Source: an uncultured Acetatifactor sp.
GTDB lineage: Bacteria > Bacillota > Clostridia > Lachnospirales > Lachnospiraceae
Length of the DNA stretch: 64,000 nucleotides
NCBI GenBank assembly: GCA_934402375.1
Contig: CAKRUB010000009.1
Coordinates: 1-64,000 of the forward strand
Direction of reading: 5' to 3'
Program-made: the position numbers and the translations under genes
Notes under the pieces: generated by a model
Told to the model about the DNA's origin: nothing
What the model saw: only the letters and a program-made list of their open reading frames with translations
Database searches by the model: none
Part shown: piece by piece, positions 26,931 through 36,495 of the stretch
Numbering within the stretch: the first letter of the stretch is position 1
Layout of the letters: every line of letters begins with the position of its first letter

Positions 26931-27032
26931 ATTCTAAATGAAAGTCATTGAACTCACATATTTTTGTAAGTCATTACGGCTTTGATGATGGTTTACAAAA
27001 ATATGTGATTTTTGTGTCCTACGGTTTAGAAT
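26931..27032 (+). promoter_or_regulatory. Structured 5' UTR of cold-shock gene
   Basis: An outer 8-bp stem ATTCTAAA (26931-26938) / TTTAGAAT (27025-27032) encloses a perfect 15-bp stem CACATATTTTTGTAA (26955-26969) / TTACAAAAATATGTG (26993-27007) with a 23-nt loop. The structure ends before the AAGGAGGT ribosome site. Long folded leaders that switch with temperature are known for E. coli cspA; this one looks analogous, without shared sequence that I can recognise. Confidence 0.65.
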
Positions 27033-27066
27033 CAACAAATTTTTATATTTTTAAGGAGGTACCACA

Positions 27067-27282
27067 ATGAACAACGGTACAGTTAAGTGGTTCAACGCAC
27101 AGAAGGGTTATGGTTTCATCACCAACGATGCAACCGGCGAGGAAGTATTCGTACATTTCTCCGCAATCAACGCTGAGGGCTTCAAGTCTCTCGAGGAAGG
27201 TCAGAAGGTTACTTTCGATACCGAGACCGATCCTCAGAACAGCAGCAAGACCCGCGCTACCAACGTTACTGTAGTAGCATAA
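27067..27282 (+). CDS. CspA-family cold-shock protein
   Basis: 71 residues, a single cold-shock domain (OB fold). RNP1 is KGYGFI and RNP2 is VFVHF, preceded by GTVKWFN, all canonical for RNA chaperones that bind single-stranded nucleic acid. The ribosome site AAGGAGGT is near perfect. Codon use is strongly biased to preferred codons, as in abundant proteins. The gene is transcribed alone from its own promoter, long leader and strong terminator. Confidence 0.96.
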   Translation: MNNGTVKWFNAQKGYGFITNDATGEEVFVHFSAINAEGFKSLEEGQKVTFDTETDPQNSSKTRATNVTVVA

Positions 27283-27306
27283 TTGCTTCTGACTGACGAC
27301 GAACAC

Positions 27307-27346
27307 AAAAAAGGACATCAGGCTTTGCCTGATGTCCTTTTTTTTT
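27307..27346. terminator. Strong bidirectional terminator
   Basis: A 17-bp stem made of AAAAAAGGACATCAGGC and its complement with a 3-nt loop and a long T run on the plus strand, A run on the other side. It separates the cold-shock gene from the convergent MFS gene. Confidence 0.92.
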
Positions 27347-27350
27347 CGTC

Positions 27351-28577
27351 TTACTTCATCTTCCGTCTTCCCGTCACCATAAAGAAAAGTATATAAAATA
27401 CAGCGATTGCCACCGGGAAAATCAAGCGGCACACTCCAAACCCTGCCGATGTCACAAGGCTGCCGAACATGGCATTGAAAGCAATGTCAAACAGCGTACC
27501 TATGCTGATAACCATTCCGGTCATTGCCGCAATCTTCTCCTTCGGGAACAGCTCCTGGAGCAACAGTACCATGGTCGGATAGACAATCGAGAGAAAAATA
27601 CCGCTGATTCCCAGCATCAAGACCCCCTTTGCCCCGAGCAGGACGCCCGCCAGATACAGCAGGGTTCCGGCACCGCCCAGAATCAGGATGCTCCGCCTGC
27701 TGCCCAGCTTTTGCACAACAGGCGCCATCAGAAGCCTGCCTGCAGTCATCGTGCCGAAAAACAGGGAAACGCTCGTGCTTGCCATACTGTTGTCCAGCCC
27801 GAGTCCCTGACTGCAATACATTGACCACCAGTTCATGATCCCATGCTCAGCTACAAAGTAAAAGCCAAAGACCAGCCCCATTGCCAGAACCATGCCGCTC
27901 ACGGCAGCTGTCCGCCGCGCTCCTGCCTTTCCTTCTGTCCCGGAAGCACGACTCTCTGCCGGAGTTGCTTTCCCGCCCGAGTGTTCTCCCCCGGACTTTG
28001 CACCTTCTCCTGTCTTCTCGAACCTCGTCCGACTCAGGATGAGCAGGCTGACCACTCCCACGACCGCCATACCGAGGCAGAGCAGCCTGTACTGTGCGTA
28101 GCTGTCCGCCAGCGTGCCGGTGATCTTCTGGTTTCCGCTGGTGCCGATGCCCTGCACGAAAAACAGCACGTTTACATACAGCCCCGCCATCGCCCCGAAG
28201 AAAAACGGAGACAGGATATTGATCATCGTGTTCATGAGCGTTGATGCGCCCATGCTGACAAACATTCCGACAAGGAGCCACGGATATGCATCCGTGCACG
28301 CAAACAAAATCTGCGCCGCCGTCCAGAGCCCGAGAATGCCCATGCATGCCTTCTTCCGATCCATCCGATCCGCTATTTTCCCTCCGAACAGCATAAAGAG
28401 CAGATTTCCGACATAACTGACCGTCACGATCAACGAGAGCTGCGGCTTTGTCAGCCGGAGCTCCCGTTCAAAAATCGATGAAAAGACACCTCTGTTCGAG
28501 TCGCTGATACCCAGCGCCACCATGATCAGCATAAATACCAGCAGCACAAGCAAATTGTCAATCCGTTTCTTTTTCAC
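27351..28577 (-). CDS. MFS transporter, sugar/glycan locus
   Basis: 408 residues, twelve predicted TM helices. A motif A-like GGKIADRMDRKKAC follows TM2, and a hydrophilic Gly/Ser/Glu-rich central loop (~185-220) follows TM6. The family (FucP/NanT-like, MFS_1) commonly imports monosaccharides or small glycans, but the substrate cannot be read from sequence. Its start overlaps the stop of the upstream 172-residue gene (ATGA), and it is the last gene of the run from the ABC transporter through GH38. Confidence 0.82.
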   Translation of the reverse strand: MKKKRIDNLLVLLVFMLIMVALGISDSNRGVFSSIFERELRLTKPQLSLIVTVSYVGNLLFMLFGGKIADRMDRKKACMGILGLWTAAQILFACTDAYPWLLVGMFVSMGASTLMNTMINILSPFFFGAMAGLYVNVLFFVQGIGTSGNQKITGTLADSYAQYRLLCLGMAVVGVVSLLILSRTRFEKTGEGAKSGGEHSGGKATPAESRASGTEGKAGARRTAAVSGMVLAMGLVFGFYFVAEHGIMNWWSMYCSQGLGLDNSMASTSVSLFFGTMTAGRLLMAPVVQKLGSRRSILILGGAGTLLYLAGVLLGAKGVLMLGISGIFLSIVYPTMVLLLQELFPKEKIAAMTGMVISIGTLFDIAFNAMFGSLVTSAGFGVCRLIFPVAIAVFYILFFMVTGRRKMK

Positions 28578-29092
28578 CCTTCCACAGCCTCCTCAATCCT
28601 GCGCTTCCAGTCTCCAGTCCTGTCCACAATCAGCACATCCAGTTTCTCCCATGGCATCAATAGTTCCTCCGTGTCCACAGACTGCGGGAGAGCCTTTACA
28701 AATTCCCACGAGGGTGTGAAGCTGTGCTGCTCCCTGATATAGCGCGCAACCTTTTCGTCGAAGGCATCATCCTTCGTAATTCTTCCCTCAAACATAGGCG
28801 CGACAAGCAGTCCGTCGCTGCCCGCAAGGCGGCTGCAGACGGCATCCCTGTCCGGCGCGAGCCAGAAGTAGCGCGGCGCAGGCATAAAAGCATGCTTCCC
28901 CGGCTGCACATACTCAACAACATGGGCTTCTTCAAAAGCCGTCTCCCCCGGCTCGACACGAACCTGAAGATTGCAGGACACACTTTTCCCGCTCTCGCGG
29001 TAGACGGTGTAGCCGACCGCTGCGAGCGCATAGGGTTCACATCTGTCATACCGCAGATGAGGGACATATTTTCTTACCAGTTCTTCTGTCAT
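28574..29092 (-). CDS. Hypothetical protein of glycan locus
   Basis: 172 residues, no signal peptide or TM. It begins MTEELVRKYVPHLRYDRCEP; the pattern L-x-x-x-Y-x-P-x-L-x-x-D-x-x-E-P resembles N-termini of Vps62-related and other secreted bacterial proteins, but the match is weak. ATGA overlaps at both ends couple it to the toroid-fold enzyme upstream and the MFS gene downstream, so it acts in the same pathway. It could be a lyase or mutarotase-like accessory enzyme; no catalytic motif is clear. Confidence 0.6.
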   Translation of the reverse strand: MTEELVRKYVPHLRYDRCEPYALAAVGYTVYRESGKSVSCNLQVRVEPGETAFEEAHVVEYVQPGKHAFMPAPRYFWLAPDRDAVCSRLAGSDGLLVAPMFEGRITKDDAFDEKVARYIREQHSFTPSWEFVKALPQSVDTEELLMPWEKLDVLIVDRTGDWKRRIEEAVEG

Positions 29093-30756
29093 TTCTTTTC
29101 AAACAGGCTCCTCTTATCCCGAATTTCGATTGTATGGTCAAATGCCGTGTAATCCGTCAGGTACAGGGTCGCAGCTCCGGCGGTCTTCGCCTCACTGTCT
29201 TCCTTTCCCTCCATGAAATGATGCTCCCCGAAGCAGGGACCGATCAGAAAGGCATCGCTTGCATTGCCCACCTCGGCATAGCCGTTTTTCACAACAAGCG
29301 TCTCACTTCCGTTCAGCGGCATATGAATGCTCTCGCTCTCCAGATAGGAGACACCGGAGAACGCAAGCTCTATCCTCCACGGCGCTCCCTCCACGCCGGA
29401 GGTCTTCACACGGACATCCACGCCATGCTCCGCCTCCTTGACCCAGACATTGATTTCCATGTCCGGGCCGAGCTTCTTTTCCCGGGAGGCATTGTCCATC
29501 TTCCACCAGTCGCTCGTCCCGGGCTTCTCTGCGAAAGGCAGATAGTACCAGCCGCGCATGATCTGCTTTAAATGGTACTCCTTCTCCGACAGCCTCTCCA
29601 TCGTCTCGCTCTTAAACGCCCTGTGCTCGCAGAAGCTGCCCGCTACCTTCAGCTCGAGCTTCATCGTTCCGTTGTGAAGATAGAAGAAGTTGGACTTTCC
29701 GTTCATGACCGTATAGGTCAATCTGCCCTGCTGCGTCCTCGCTATGCCGGATTCCTGATAGAAGCGCGCAAAGTCCGGGCGGCAGTATTTTTCGTCATAC
29801 TCGAACTTCCTGTACTCGGGATGCAGCATGAACCAGATCAGGAAATCCGGGGAAGTAATCTGCTTTCTGTCAACGATGTCGAAGATCGTGTTGCACATCT
29901 GCAAAAACTCCGGTATTTCATACTTCATGCCCATTTTCAGGTATTCCATGTAATAGTCCTTGGGGTAGATGAGCCGATCCTTGTCAAAGCGCGTTGAGTT
30001 GGCGGTGAACACACTGCCGTCCGGCTCCCAGTAGGTCAGCATCATTCTCAGATTGCGGATTGCATACTGCTCGTAGGAAGCATCTCCCGTCGCCTCCGAG
30101 AGCATGATCATTGCGTCATTGTTGATGCGGTTGTAGTTGCCCGCCGATTTCTCTGCAAACTCTCCGTCCTCGTTACAGTCGATGCCCTCATTCAGATATT
30201 GTATCGCCGCCTGTTCCAACTCCTTTTCGTCGAAAAGCCTGCTGCTGTACATCAGCACCGAGGCGATTGCCCAGCGGTGATTTGGCGTGTGGAAGCCCCC
30301 CTCTAGCAGTCCAAAGGCTCCTGCGCGGACAATTTTCTCCATCTTCTCCAGAATTTTCTGTTCTCCCTCCGGCAGATTCTCCTCTTTTGCCCGCTCCGCC
30401 AGATACTGATATACCGGAAGCAGCTTCTTGACGCAGAATGCCGTGTCCGGTGCGGAATAAAAATTACAGGTAATGTAATCAAACAACCCGTTTTCATGCT
30501 GCACGCGGCGGATATAGTCCAGTCCCAGCAACACCCGTTCCAGCACCTGTCCGTCATGATACCAGATCGAATCCTTGTTACAATAGATCGCCGTCATCGT
30601 TGCGACACGATAAATGGAGAATTTTGCCTGTACAATTCCGTTTCCGTCCGCAAAGCCGCCATACCGCGGGCTCTTTTCATCCAGTATCTGAATCTGAAGG
30701 GACTTCGTCACCCTGTCCTCACTGTCCCGGAGAATCTTCTGATAATGTCTTTCCAT
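29089..30756 (-). CDS. Putative (alpha/alpha) toroid glycan-active enzyme
   Basis: 555 residues, no signal peptide. The N-terminal ~330 residues read as repeated helical hairpins (LERVLLGLDYIRRVQHENGL, GFHTPNHRWAIASVLMYSS, AGNYNRINNDAMIMLSEATG), typical of alpha/alpha toroids in uronyl lyases and glucuronidases. The C-terminal ~200 residues are a beta-sandwich like those of heparinase II-type or GH154-type proteins. Conserved-looking Asn-His (TPNHRW) and Asn-Asn-Asp (RINNDAM) clusters may line the active site. I do not recognise an exact family. It sits 24 bp downstream of the GH38 gene, so it probably acts on the same glycan in the cytoplasm. Confidence 0.65.
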   Translation of the reverse strand: MERHYQKILRDSEDRVTKSLQIQILDEKSPRYGGFADGNGIVQAKFSIYRVATMTAIYCNKDSIWYHDGQVLERVLLGLDYIRRVQHENGLFDYITCNFYSAPDTAFCVKKLLPVYQYLAERAKEENLPEGEQKILEKMEKIVRAGAFGLLEGGFHTPNHRWAIASVLMYSSRLFDEKELEQAAIQYLNEGIDCNEDGEFAEKSAGNYNRINNDAMIMLSEATGDASYEQYAIRNLRMMLTYWEPDGSVFTANSTRFDKDRLIYPKDYYMEYLKMGMKYEIPEFLQMCNTIFDIVDRKQITSPDFLIWFMLHPEYRKFEYDEKYCRPDFARFYQESGIARTQQGRLTYTVMNGKSNFFYLHNGTMKLELKVAGSFCEHRAFKSETMERLSEKEYHLKQIMRGWYYLPFAEKPGTSDWWKMDNASREKKLGPDMEINVWVKEAEHGVDVRVKTSGVEGAPWRIELAFSGVSYLESESIHMPLNGSETLVVKNGYAEVGNASDAFLIGPCFGEHHFMEGKEDSEAKTAGAATLYLTDYTAFDHTIEIRDKRSLFEKK

Positions 30757-30780
30757 AATCTGTCCTTCCTTCTCTTTCCG

Positions 30781-33700
30781 TCAGTCTTCCAGCATCAATG
30801 TCTTTATCTCAAACGCCCTGAACCTCAGCGTCACCTTGCCGTCCTGAACTGCGAGCTCTTCCGCCGTCTCCTCTAACATGTTGCAGGCATAAACGCGCTG
30901 CACATTGCCCGGCACGGTCAGCACCGTCGTTCCGGCACAGCCCTTCGACTCGTAAAGTCTCAGCACAACTCCCTTTTCCCTGTCAAACGCAGGCTTGCAG
31001 GTCTCGAGCACGACATGACCACCCTCCAACGCAAAGAACGACACGCGCTCTGCCACCTCCGGTGTCTGCGGCGTCGCATCCCCGGATGCAGCCAACGTCA
31101 CCTCGACATTACATTCGTACGCCTCCTCCGTGACACGACTCTGCGCAAATGCCCCGGAAAACGGCAGGATGGAATAAGTAAATTTATGTACGCCCATGTC
31201 TGCCGTCATGTCGGGAATGACCGGCGCGCGCAGCAATGTCAACGAAAGTCTGCTGTCCTGCGCGGAAATGCCGTACTTGCAGTCGTTCAGCACCGCCAGA
31301 CCGTTCTCACCGTCCGTCAGCGCCGCATATTTATGATGGCTCGTCTCATACAGATCTCTCTCGTACTGTCTCGACCGGTGCGTGGGACGCTTTATGTACC
31401 CGAACTGAATCTCCTCGAGAACCTCCTTTGTATAGACGGTTGTGGGGAAATCTACCTTTAAAATCCGGTGTCTCTCGTGCCAGTCGATCTCTGTTTCAAA
31501 GTCAATCCTCGGGCTCTCCGCCGAGAAATGAATCCGCTGTGTCGCCGTAAAATGGCTCTCCCTGCGGGTCACTGTGACAATGATACCGCCGCCTGCCGCC
31601 CGCTCCGCGAGAAACTCATGCTTTCCCTCCAGTTTCTCCGGCATCTCCTCATACATGCGTCCGAGCTCCCATGCATCATAGTCCACATTGACATCCCGGT
31701 ACAGCTCCCATGTATTTAACGGCTCCGCCGCATACTCATAGCCGCTCTTCCTGTCCGTCAGGCTGACAATCTGCCCAAAACTGTCGATCTCCGCACGGTA
31801 AAAGTCATTGCTGAACACAAGCCTGTCACCGGGAATCGGATCGTAAGATACCTGCTGTCCGTCCTGCGCCGGCACAGCCGCCTTCAGATAGCCGCACGCC
31901 GGCAGCCTTAAGCCCTTCCAGCCGCGCTCCCAGCTCAGGGAATTAAAGACCGCATGCCCTCCCGCAAGCTGTCTCAGCAGCTCTCCTGCGAGCTGTCTGC
32001 CCTCGCTGATGATCCGGTCAAGAATCTCCCTCGTCTCCTCGTTGACCCTCTGGATAGAGCTTCCGGGCAGAATGTCATGGAACTCCTGCACTAGCAGCAG
32101 CTTCCACATTTCCTCCAGCTTTCTTAAGACAATTTTCTCATCCGAAGGGTTTTGATAACCGCCTGCAAGGCGCAGCAGTCCGGCGAGATATTCTGCCTCC
32201 CTGACCGCATATTCCGCCTTGCGCACACCCCGCTTGATCTCCGACTGCGCCGTGTAGGTTCCGCGGTGCCACGCAAGATAAAGCTCCCCATAATAGGTGT
32301 TGCGGATGTCCTTCTCCTCCAGCCTCTCAAAAAAGGCAACCGGACTTTCCATCGTACAGCGTGGCGCTCCCTCGAGATCGGCACACCGCTCCGCCGTCTC
32401 TATCATGATCTCGGTCGGGCCGCCGCCTCCGTCTCCGTAGCCGAAGGGGAACAGGAAGCTGTCAATCTCCTGCTTCTGGTTTCTGTCCTCCTCCCAGCGC
32501 GTTCTCAGCGCACCGGAATTAAAAACAGCATTGTTCTTTTTATAGATATGGGATAAAACCTTCGTCCCGTCAATGCCCTCCCACCAGAAGACATTGTAGG
32601 GGAACTGCTCACACTCGGGATCACAGCGCAGGAGCTTCTGCGTTGCAAAATAGGGCACGCCGCACCCCGCCATGATCTGCGGCATCGCTCCGGTAAAGCC
32701 GAAAGTGTCCGGCATCCACGCGAGTCTGCTGTCCGTGCCGAACTCCTCGCGGAACCATCTTTTCCCTATGACAAACTGGCGGATCAGGCTCTCCCCGCCC
32801 ACCAGATTCGTATCGCTCTCCACATAGACAGCGCCTTCCGGCAGGAACTGTCCGTTCTTTACCCTCTCCCTGACCTGCTCATACAGATCGGGATAATATG
32901 TCTTTATATTTTCCAGCACCGGCGGTGAACAAAGGAGGAACTTATACTGCGGATACCGTTCCATCAGTCTGATCTGATTGGAATAAGTCCTCGCGGACTT
33001 CCGCTTCGTCTCCTCCATCGTCCAGAGCCATGCCAGATCGAGGTGCGACTGTCCGAATATTGTATATTCCGGCACAGTGCCGCCATTTTTACTCTCAAGC
33101 AGCGGCTTCAGCAACTCGTCCGCCTGCAGGATGCTCCTGCTCCGTTCCGGCTCCTCTGCCTCAAAGTCCGCTATATAGGTAAACTGTTGTAATGCTTCTC
33201 CGATCTTCATTGTGCGGAGCTCGCGGTCAGGCATGGTCTTCCACAGCTCATAAAGCGTGTGGTAATCCGCATAGCACTGAAAAATGTCCTCCCGCCAGAC
33301 TCCGAAATGACTTTTCCCCACAATACATTGATATTTTGGCGGTTCAGGCACAGGAACGGCATCCCTCGCATAAAGTCCGCCGTTCTCCGGTCTGATCCCA
33401 TGTCCCGCGTAAACCTCCGCGAGAATGTCAAACTTTTCCCCGGGCACAGCCTCAGCCGTCAGTTCCACCATATTGTGCTGCCTGTCAATGGAGCCTCTTT
33501 CCTTCCCGTTGACAAAGACCAGCATCTCCGGTCCGGCTCCGAGATGCAGCATCAGCCTCTCTCCCGCCGCGCTCTCCGGCACCGTCACCTGTGTTCTGAA
33601 CCAGCCGTATTCCCATTTTGTCCCCCATGCCGTCCCGGACGGGAACGGCTTTACAGCCTGCTTTGACGCCTGCTGCCATGTAAGCTGTGCCTTCGTCGTA

Positions 33701-33801
33701 AACCCGGAAAGGGAAAGCTCCCCCAGCTCTCTATAGAGATTTTCCGCAAATGCTTCATCCCATATTTTCAGGCGTTCATCCCATTGTCTTCCAAGCTTCA
33801 T
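30781..33801 (-). CDS. Alpha-mannosidase, glycoside hydrolase family 38
   Basis: 1006 residues from the ATG at 33801 (GGGGAGAG upstream). An N-terminal beta-rich region (~1-240) precedes the catalytic domain: QSHLDLAWLWTMEE has the zinc-binding His-x-Asp, and AWMPDTFGFTGAMPQ carries the nucleophile Asp. The middle three-helix region and the C-terminal beta-sandwiches (from ~600) are the usual GH38 layout. The intracellular bacterial members trim alpha-mannosides of host or yeast N-glycans and mannans after import. It lies 17 bp after the HAD-GH105 fusion gene. Confidence 0.93.
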   Translation of the reverse strand: MKLGRQWDERLKIWDEAFAENLYRELGELSLSGFTTKAQLTWQQASKQAVKPFPSGTAWGTKWEYGWFRTQVTVPESAAGERLMLHLGAGPEMLVFVNGKERGSIDRQHNMVELTAEAVPGEKFDILAEVYAGHGIRPENGGLYARDAVPVPEPPKYQCIVGKSHFGVWREDIFQCYADYHTLYELWKTMPDRELRTMKIGEALQQFTYIADFEAEEPERSRSILQADELLKPLLESKNGGTVPEYTIFGQSHLDLAWLWTMEETKRKSARTYSNQIRLMERYPQYKFLLCSPPVLENIKTYYPDLYEQVRERVKNGQFLPEGAVYVESDTNLVGGESLIRQFVIGKRWFREEFGTDSRLAWMPDTFGFTGAMPQIMAGCGVPYFATQKLLRCDPECEQFPYNVFWWEGIDGTKVLSHIYKKNNAVFNSGALRTRWEEDRNQKQEIDSFLFPFGYGDGGGGPTEIMIETAERCADLEGAPRCTMESPVAFFERLEEKDIRNTYYGELYLAWHRGTYTAQSEIKRGVRKAEYAVREAEYLAGLLRLAGGYQNPSDEKIVLRKLEEMWKLLLVQEFHDILPGSSIQRVNEETREILDRIISEGRQLAGELLRQLAGGHAVFNSLSWERGWKGLRLPACGYLKAAVPAQDGQQVSYDPIPGDRLVFSNDFYRAEIDSFGQIVSLTDRKSGYEYAAEPLNTWELYRDVNVDYDAWELGRMYEEMPEKLEGKHEFLAERAAGGGIIVTVTRRESHFTATQRIHFSAESPRIDFETEIDWHERHRILKVDFPTTVYTKEVLEEIQFGYIKRPTHRSRQYERDLYETSHHKYAALTDGENGLAVLNDCKYGISAQDSRLSLTLLRAPVIPDMTADMGVHKFTYSILPFSGAFAQSRVTEEAYECNVEVTLAASGDATPQTPEVAERVSFFALEGGHVVLETCKPAFDREKGVVLRLYESKGCAGTTVLTVPGNVQRVYACNMLEETAEELAVQDGKVTLRFRAFEIKTLMLED

Positions 33802-33818
33802 GGTGCTCTCCCCTCTCC

Positions 33819-35441
33819 TTAACACATCGTACGGTACTCCATCAGGAACAGGATTGCAAGCGCCTGTCCGTAAGGCATGGATTTCAGTTCGATCTGTTTA
33901 TAAAAATCTCTTGTCGTGCGTCCCATCGGCGTACCGTAGGAAACCTGACGTACAACGCCATCCTCCGAAATACACTCCATGATGGGGCTGACGGCTTTCG
34001 CTGCCGTCTCCAGATAGGACTTATCCACAAGTCCGTCCTTCACCGCTCTCAGGATTCCGTAGGCAAAGCCGCAGGTAGCGCTCGCCTCCACATAGGAGTC
34101 CGCATCATCCACGAGCGTATGCCACATCCCGTTCTCCGCCTGCAGGGCGCGCAGGCTCTGCACCTGCTCCCGCAGCGTATTGACAAGCAGTCTCTTCACC
34201 GCTTCATTGCAGTCGCAGATCTCTAAGAACTCTGGTATCGCCATTGTGATCCAGCAGTTTCCTCTTCCCCAGAAGGCTCCCGCAAAGTTATTTTTCTCCT
34301 TAAAGGTCCAGCCATGGTACCACAGCCCGCTCACCTTGTCACAGAGATATTTTTCGTGAAGCAGGAACTGGTACTGTGCCTCCTCGGTCATCGCCTGATT
34401 CCTCAGGATTCTTCCCATATTTGCAAGGAACAGAACCGTCATGTACAGCGTGTCGTCCCAAAGCTCCTGCTCGTTGAGAGAGTCCGAGGTCTTATGCTGG
34501 AAACCGCCCTCGTCCGTTCTCGGAAACTCCGACATGATCTTTTCCGCAGCCTCCACGCACGGGCGCAGATACTTTTCCTCCCCGGTGTACTCGGCGAGAA
34601 AGGACATTGCCAGATACGGCGCCGCCGTGTTGACGTTCAGCGCAGGGAAGCCGATGCCGATCTGTCTGTCGTAGAAGCGTGTGAGCATCTCCAGATAGCT
34701 CTCCTTCTTCTCATAGCTGAACAGCTTCCACAGCCCGTAAAGCCCGACGCCCTGCGTCCACTCCCAATACTGGTAGCGGGAAATGTCGTCTCCTGCAAGG
34801 TTGTGGTTCTTCATATTCTTCAAAAAGGTATCATCCGGCTCGTAAAGGATGTCGGAGAAAGCGCTGACCATCTTATCCACCTTATCCGTGACCGCATTAA
34901 TCAGCTCACGCTTCTCGCAGCATTTCTTCTCCAGCTCCTCAATCAGTGCCTTCAGCTCCTCCGGCGTCCTGACCGTGTAATCCGGCTGCCAGTCCGGCTC
35001 CTCCACCGTGTGAAAATATCTCGGCGACCAGTCCAGCCAGACGGAGGTAATCCCGTAGCGGTTTGCCCCGGCAACGTCCTTCTTTAGGTTGTTCCCGATC
35101 ATGACGATAAAGGGTTTGTCGGCATCCGTAAGTCCCATCTTTTCCATCGCGGTATCGAACATCGATCTCGCCGGCTTCTGCTCACCGACGACCTCGGAGA
35201 CGATCCACTCCTCAAAGCAATACCCAAGACCGTTTTCGCGGTATACATTCTGAAAGGATTCCCACGTTCCGTCCGCCACCAGTGCGATCCGGTAGCCCTC
35301 GTCCTTCAGCTGCTTTAAGACCTCGCCCGCCCCAGGAATAAAGTCTGCCCGCAGCACAGTCTCCTGATCATCATAGACCTGAGTGCTCTCATCGATAATG
35401 GTGTCGCCGCTGTCCGTGAAAATAATTAAATTCTTCTTCAT
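33819..35441 (-). CDS. HAD-like hydrolase fused to GH105 unsaturated glycuronyl hydrolase
   Basis: 540 residues. Residues ~1-170 are a HAD fold: motif I FTDSGDTIID, motif II VADGT, Lys in GEQKPARSMFD and motif IV VMIGNNLKKDVAGANRYGI. The second Asp of the usual DxD is absent, which makes phosphatase activity doubtful. From ~185 a GH105 barrel follows: YQYWEWTQGVGLYGLWK, ELWDDTLYMTVLF with the catalytic Asp, FWGRGNCWITMAIPEFL and YVEASATCGFAYGI. GH105 enzymes remove the 4,5-unsaturated uronic acid left by polysaccharide lyases. The ATG at 35441 is chosen; a GTG at 35450 is possible. Confidence 0.85.
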   Translation of the reverse strand: MKKNLIIFTDSGDTIIDESTQVYDDQETVLRADFIPGAGEVLKQLKDEGYRIALVADGTWESFQNVYRENGLGYCFEEWIVSEVVGEQKPARSMFDTAMEKMGLTDADKPFIVMIGNNLKKDVAGANRYGITSVWLDWSPRYFHTVEEPDWQPDYTVRTPEELKALIEELEKKCCEKRELINAVTDKVDKMVSAFSDILYEPDDTFLKNMKNHNLAGDDISRYQYWEWTQGVGLYGLWKLFSYEKKESYLEMLTRFYDRQIGIGFPALNVNTAAPYLAMSFLAEYTGEEKYLRPCVEAAEKIMSEFPRTDEGGFQHKTSDSLNEQELWDDTLYMTVLFLANMGRILRNQAMTEEAQYQFLLHEKYLCDKVSGLWYHGWTFKEKNNFAGAFWGRGNCWITMAIPEFLEICDCNEAVKRLLVNTLREQVQSLRALQAENGMWHTLVDDADSYVEASATCGFAYGILRAVKDGLVDKSYLETAAKAVSPIMECISEDGVVRQVSYGTPMGRTTRDFYKQIELKSMPYGQALAILFLMEYRTMC

Positions 35442-35451
35442 GCTCAGCACC

Positions 35452-36495
35452 CTAATCTTCTTTCTTTTTGTCTTTTACAGCATCTTCGTCGTAGCTGAAT
35501 CCTCTTAACTTTAATTCCTCTGCATAATGGCAGGCAACATAGTGACCCGGCTCCACCTCGCGGTACTCCGGCGCACATTCCTTACACTTTTCCTGACAAT
35601 AGCGGCAGCGGGTATGGAAATAACAGCCGCTGGGCGGATTCGCAGGGTTCGGAATCTCGCCGGTCAGCGGGATTCTGTCCATCTCGATCTCCGGGTCTGC
35701 AATCGGCACCGCAGACATCAGCGCCTCCGTATAAGGATGCTTCGGGCTGGAGAACAGCGCCTCCGTCTCCGCATACTCCACCATTTTCCCGAGATACATA
35801 ACACCGACCTTGTCGGATATATGTTCCACCACCGAAAGATCATGTGAAATGAAAATATAGGTCAGATTCATCTCTCTCTGCAGATCCTTCAGCAGATTGA
35901 TTACCTGTGCCTGAATTGACACGTCGAGCGCGGAAACCGCCTCGTCGCAGACGATTACCCTCGGCTTGAGCACAAGCGCCCTCGCAATGCCGATACGCTG
36001 TCTCTGTCCGCCGGAAAAGGCATGGGGATAACGCTTGAGGTAGCTGACGTTCAGTCCAACCTTTGCTGCAATATCCATGACCTTCTCTTCCATCTCCGCC
36101 TTCGGCATCTTCGGGAAGTTCGCCATCAGCGGCTCCTTGATAATATCCACAACCGTCATTCTGGGATCCAGCGAGGAATAGGGATTCTGAAAAATCATCT
36201 GAATGTCCTTGCGCAGCACCTTCATCTGATTCTTGTCGATTGTCAGGAAGTTGACCGCATCGCCCTCAACCGGATGATACAGAACCTCCCCGCTCGTTGC
36301 CTCGATCGCTCTCACCACGCAGCGTCCCATTGTCGTCTTTCCACAGCCGGACTCTCCCACGATACCGATTGTCTCGCCCTCATTTACCTCAAAGCTGACG
36401 TCGGACACCGCATGGACACATACCTTCTTGGAGGGGAAATCCTTGGAAAGATGCTTAACTTCCAGTATTTTCTTTTTCTTTTCGTTCTCAGCCAT
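35452..36495 (-). CDS. Oligopeptide/oligosaccharide ABC transporter ATPase (OppF type)
   Basis: 347 residues from the ATG at 36495, which overlaps the preceding ATPase gene by 8 bp and has GAGAGGAAAAG before it. Walker A is GESGCGKTTMGRC, the signature HAFSGGQRQRIGIARAL and Walker B VIVCDEAVSALDVS. The C-terminal oligopeptide-type extension has four cysteines (CYFHTRCRYCQEKCKEC), as in OppD/DppD-type ATPases that carry an iron-sulfur cluster. It forms a heterodimer with the neighbouring OppD-type subunit to power import. Confidence 0.92.
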   Translation of the reverse strand: MAENEKKKKILEVKHLSKDFPSKKVCVHAVSDVSFEVNEGETIGIVGESGCGKTTMGRCVVRAIEATSGEVLYHPVEGDAVNFLTIDKNQMKVLRKDIQMIFQNPYSSLDPRMTVVDIIKEPLMANFPKMPKAEMEEKVMDIAAKVGLNVSYLKRYPHAFSGGQRQRIGIARALVLKPRVIVCDEAVSALDVSIQAQVINLLKDLQREMNLTYIFISHDLSVVEHISDKVGVMYLGKMVEYAETEALFSSPKHPYTEALMSAVPIADPEIEMDRIPLTGEIPNPANPPSGCYFHTRCRYCQEKCKECAPEYREVEPGHYVACHYAEELKLRGFSYDEDAVKDKKKED

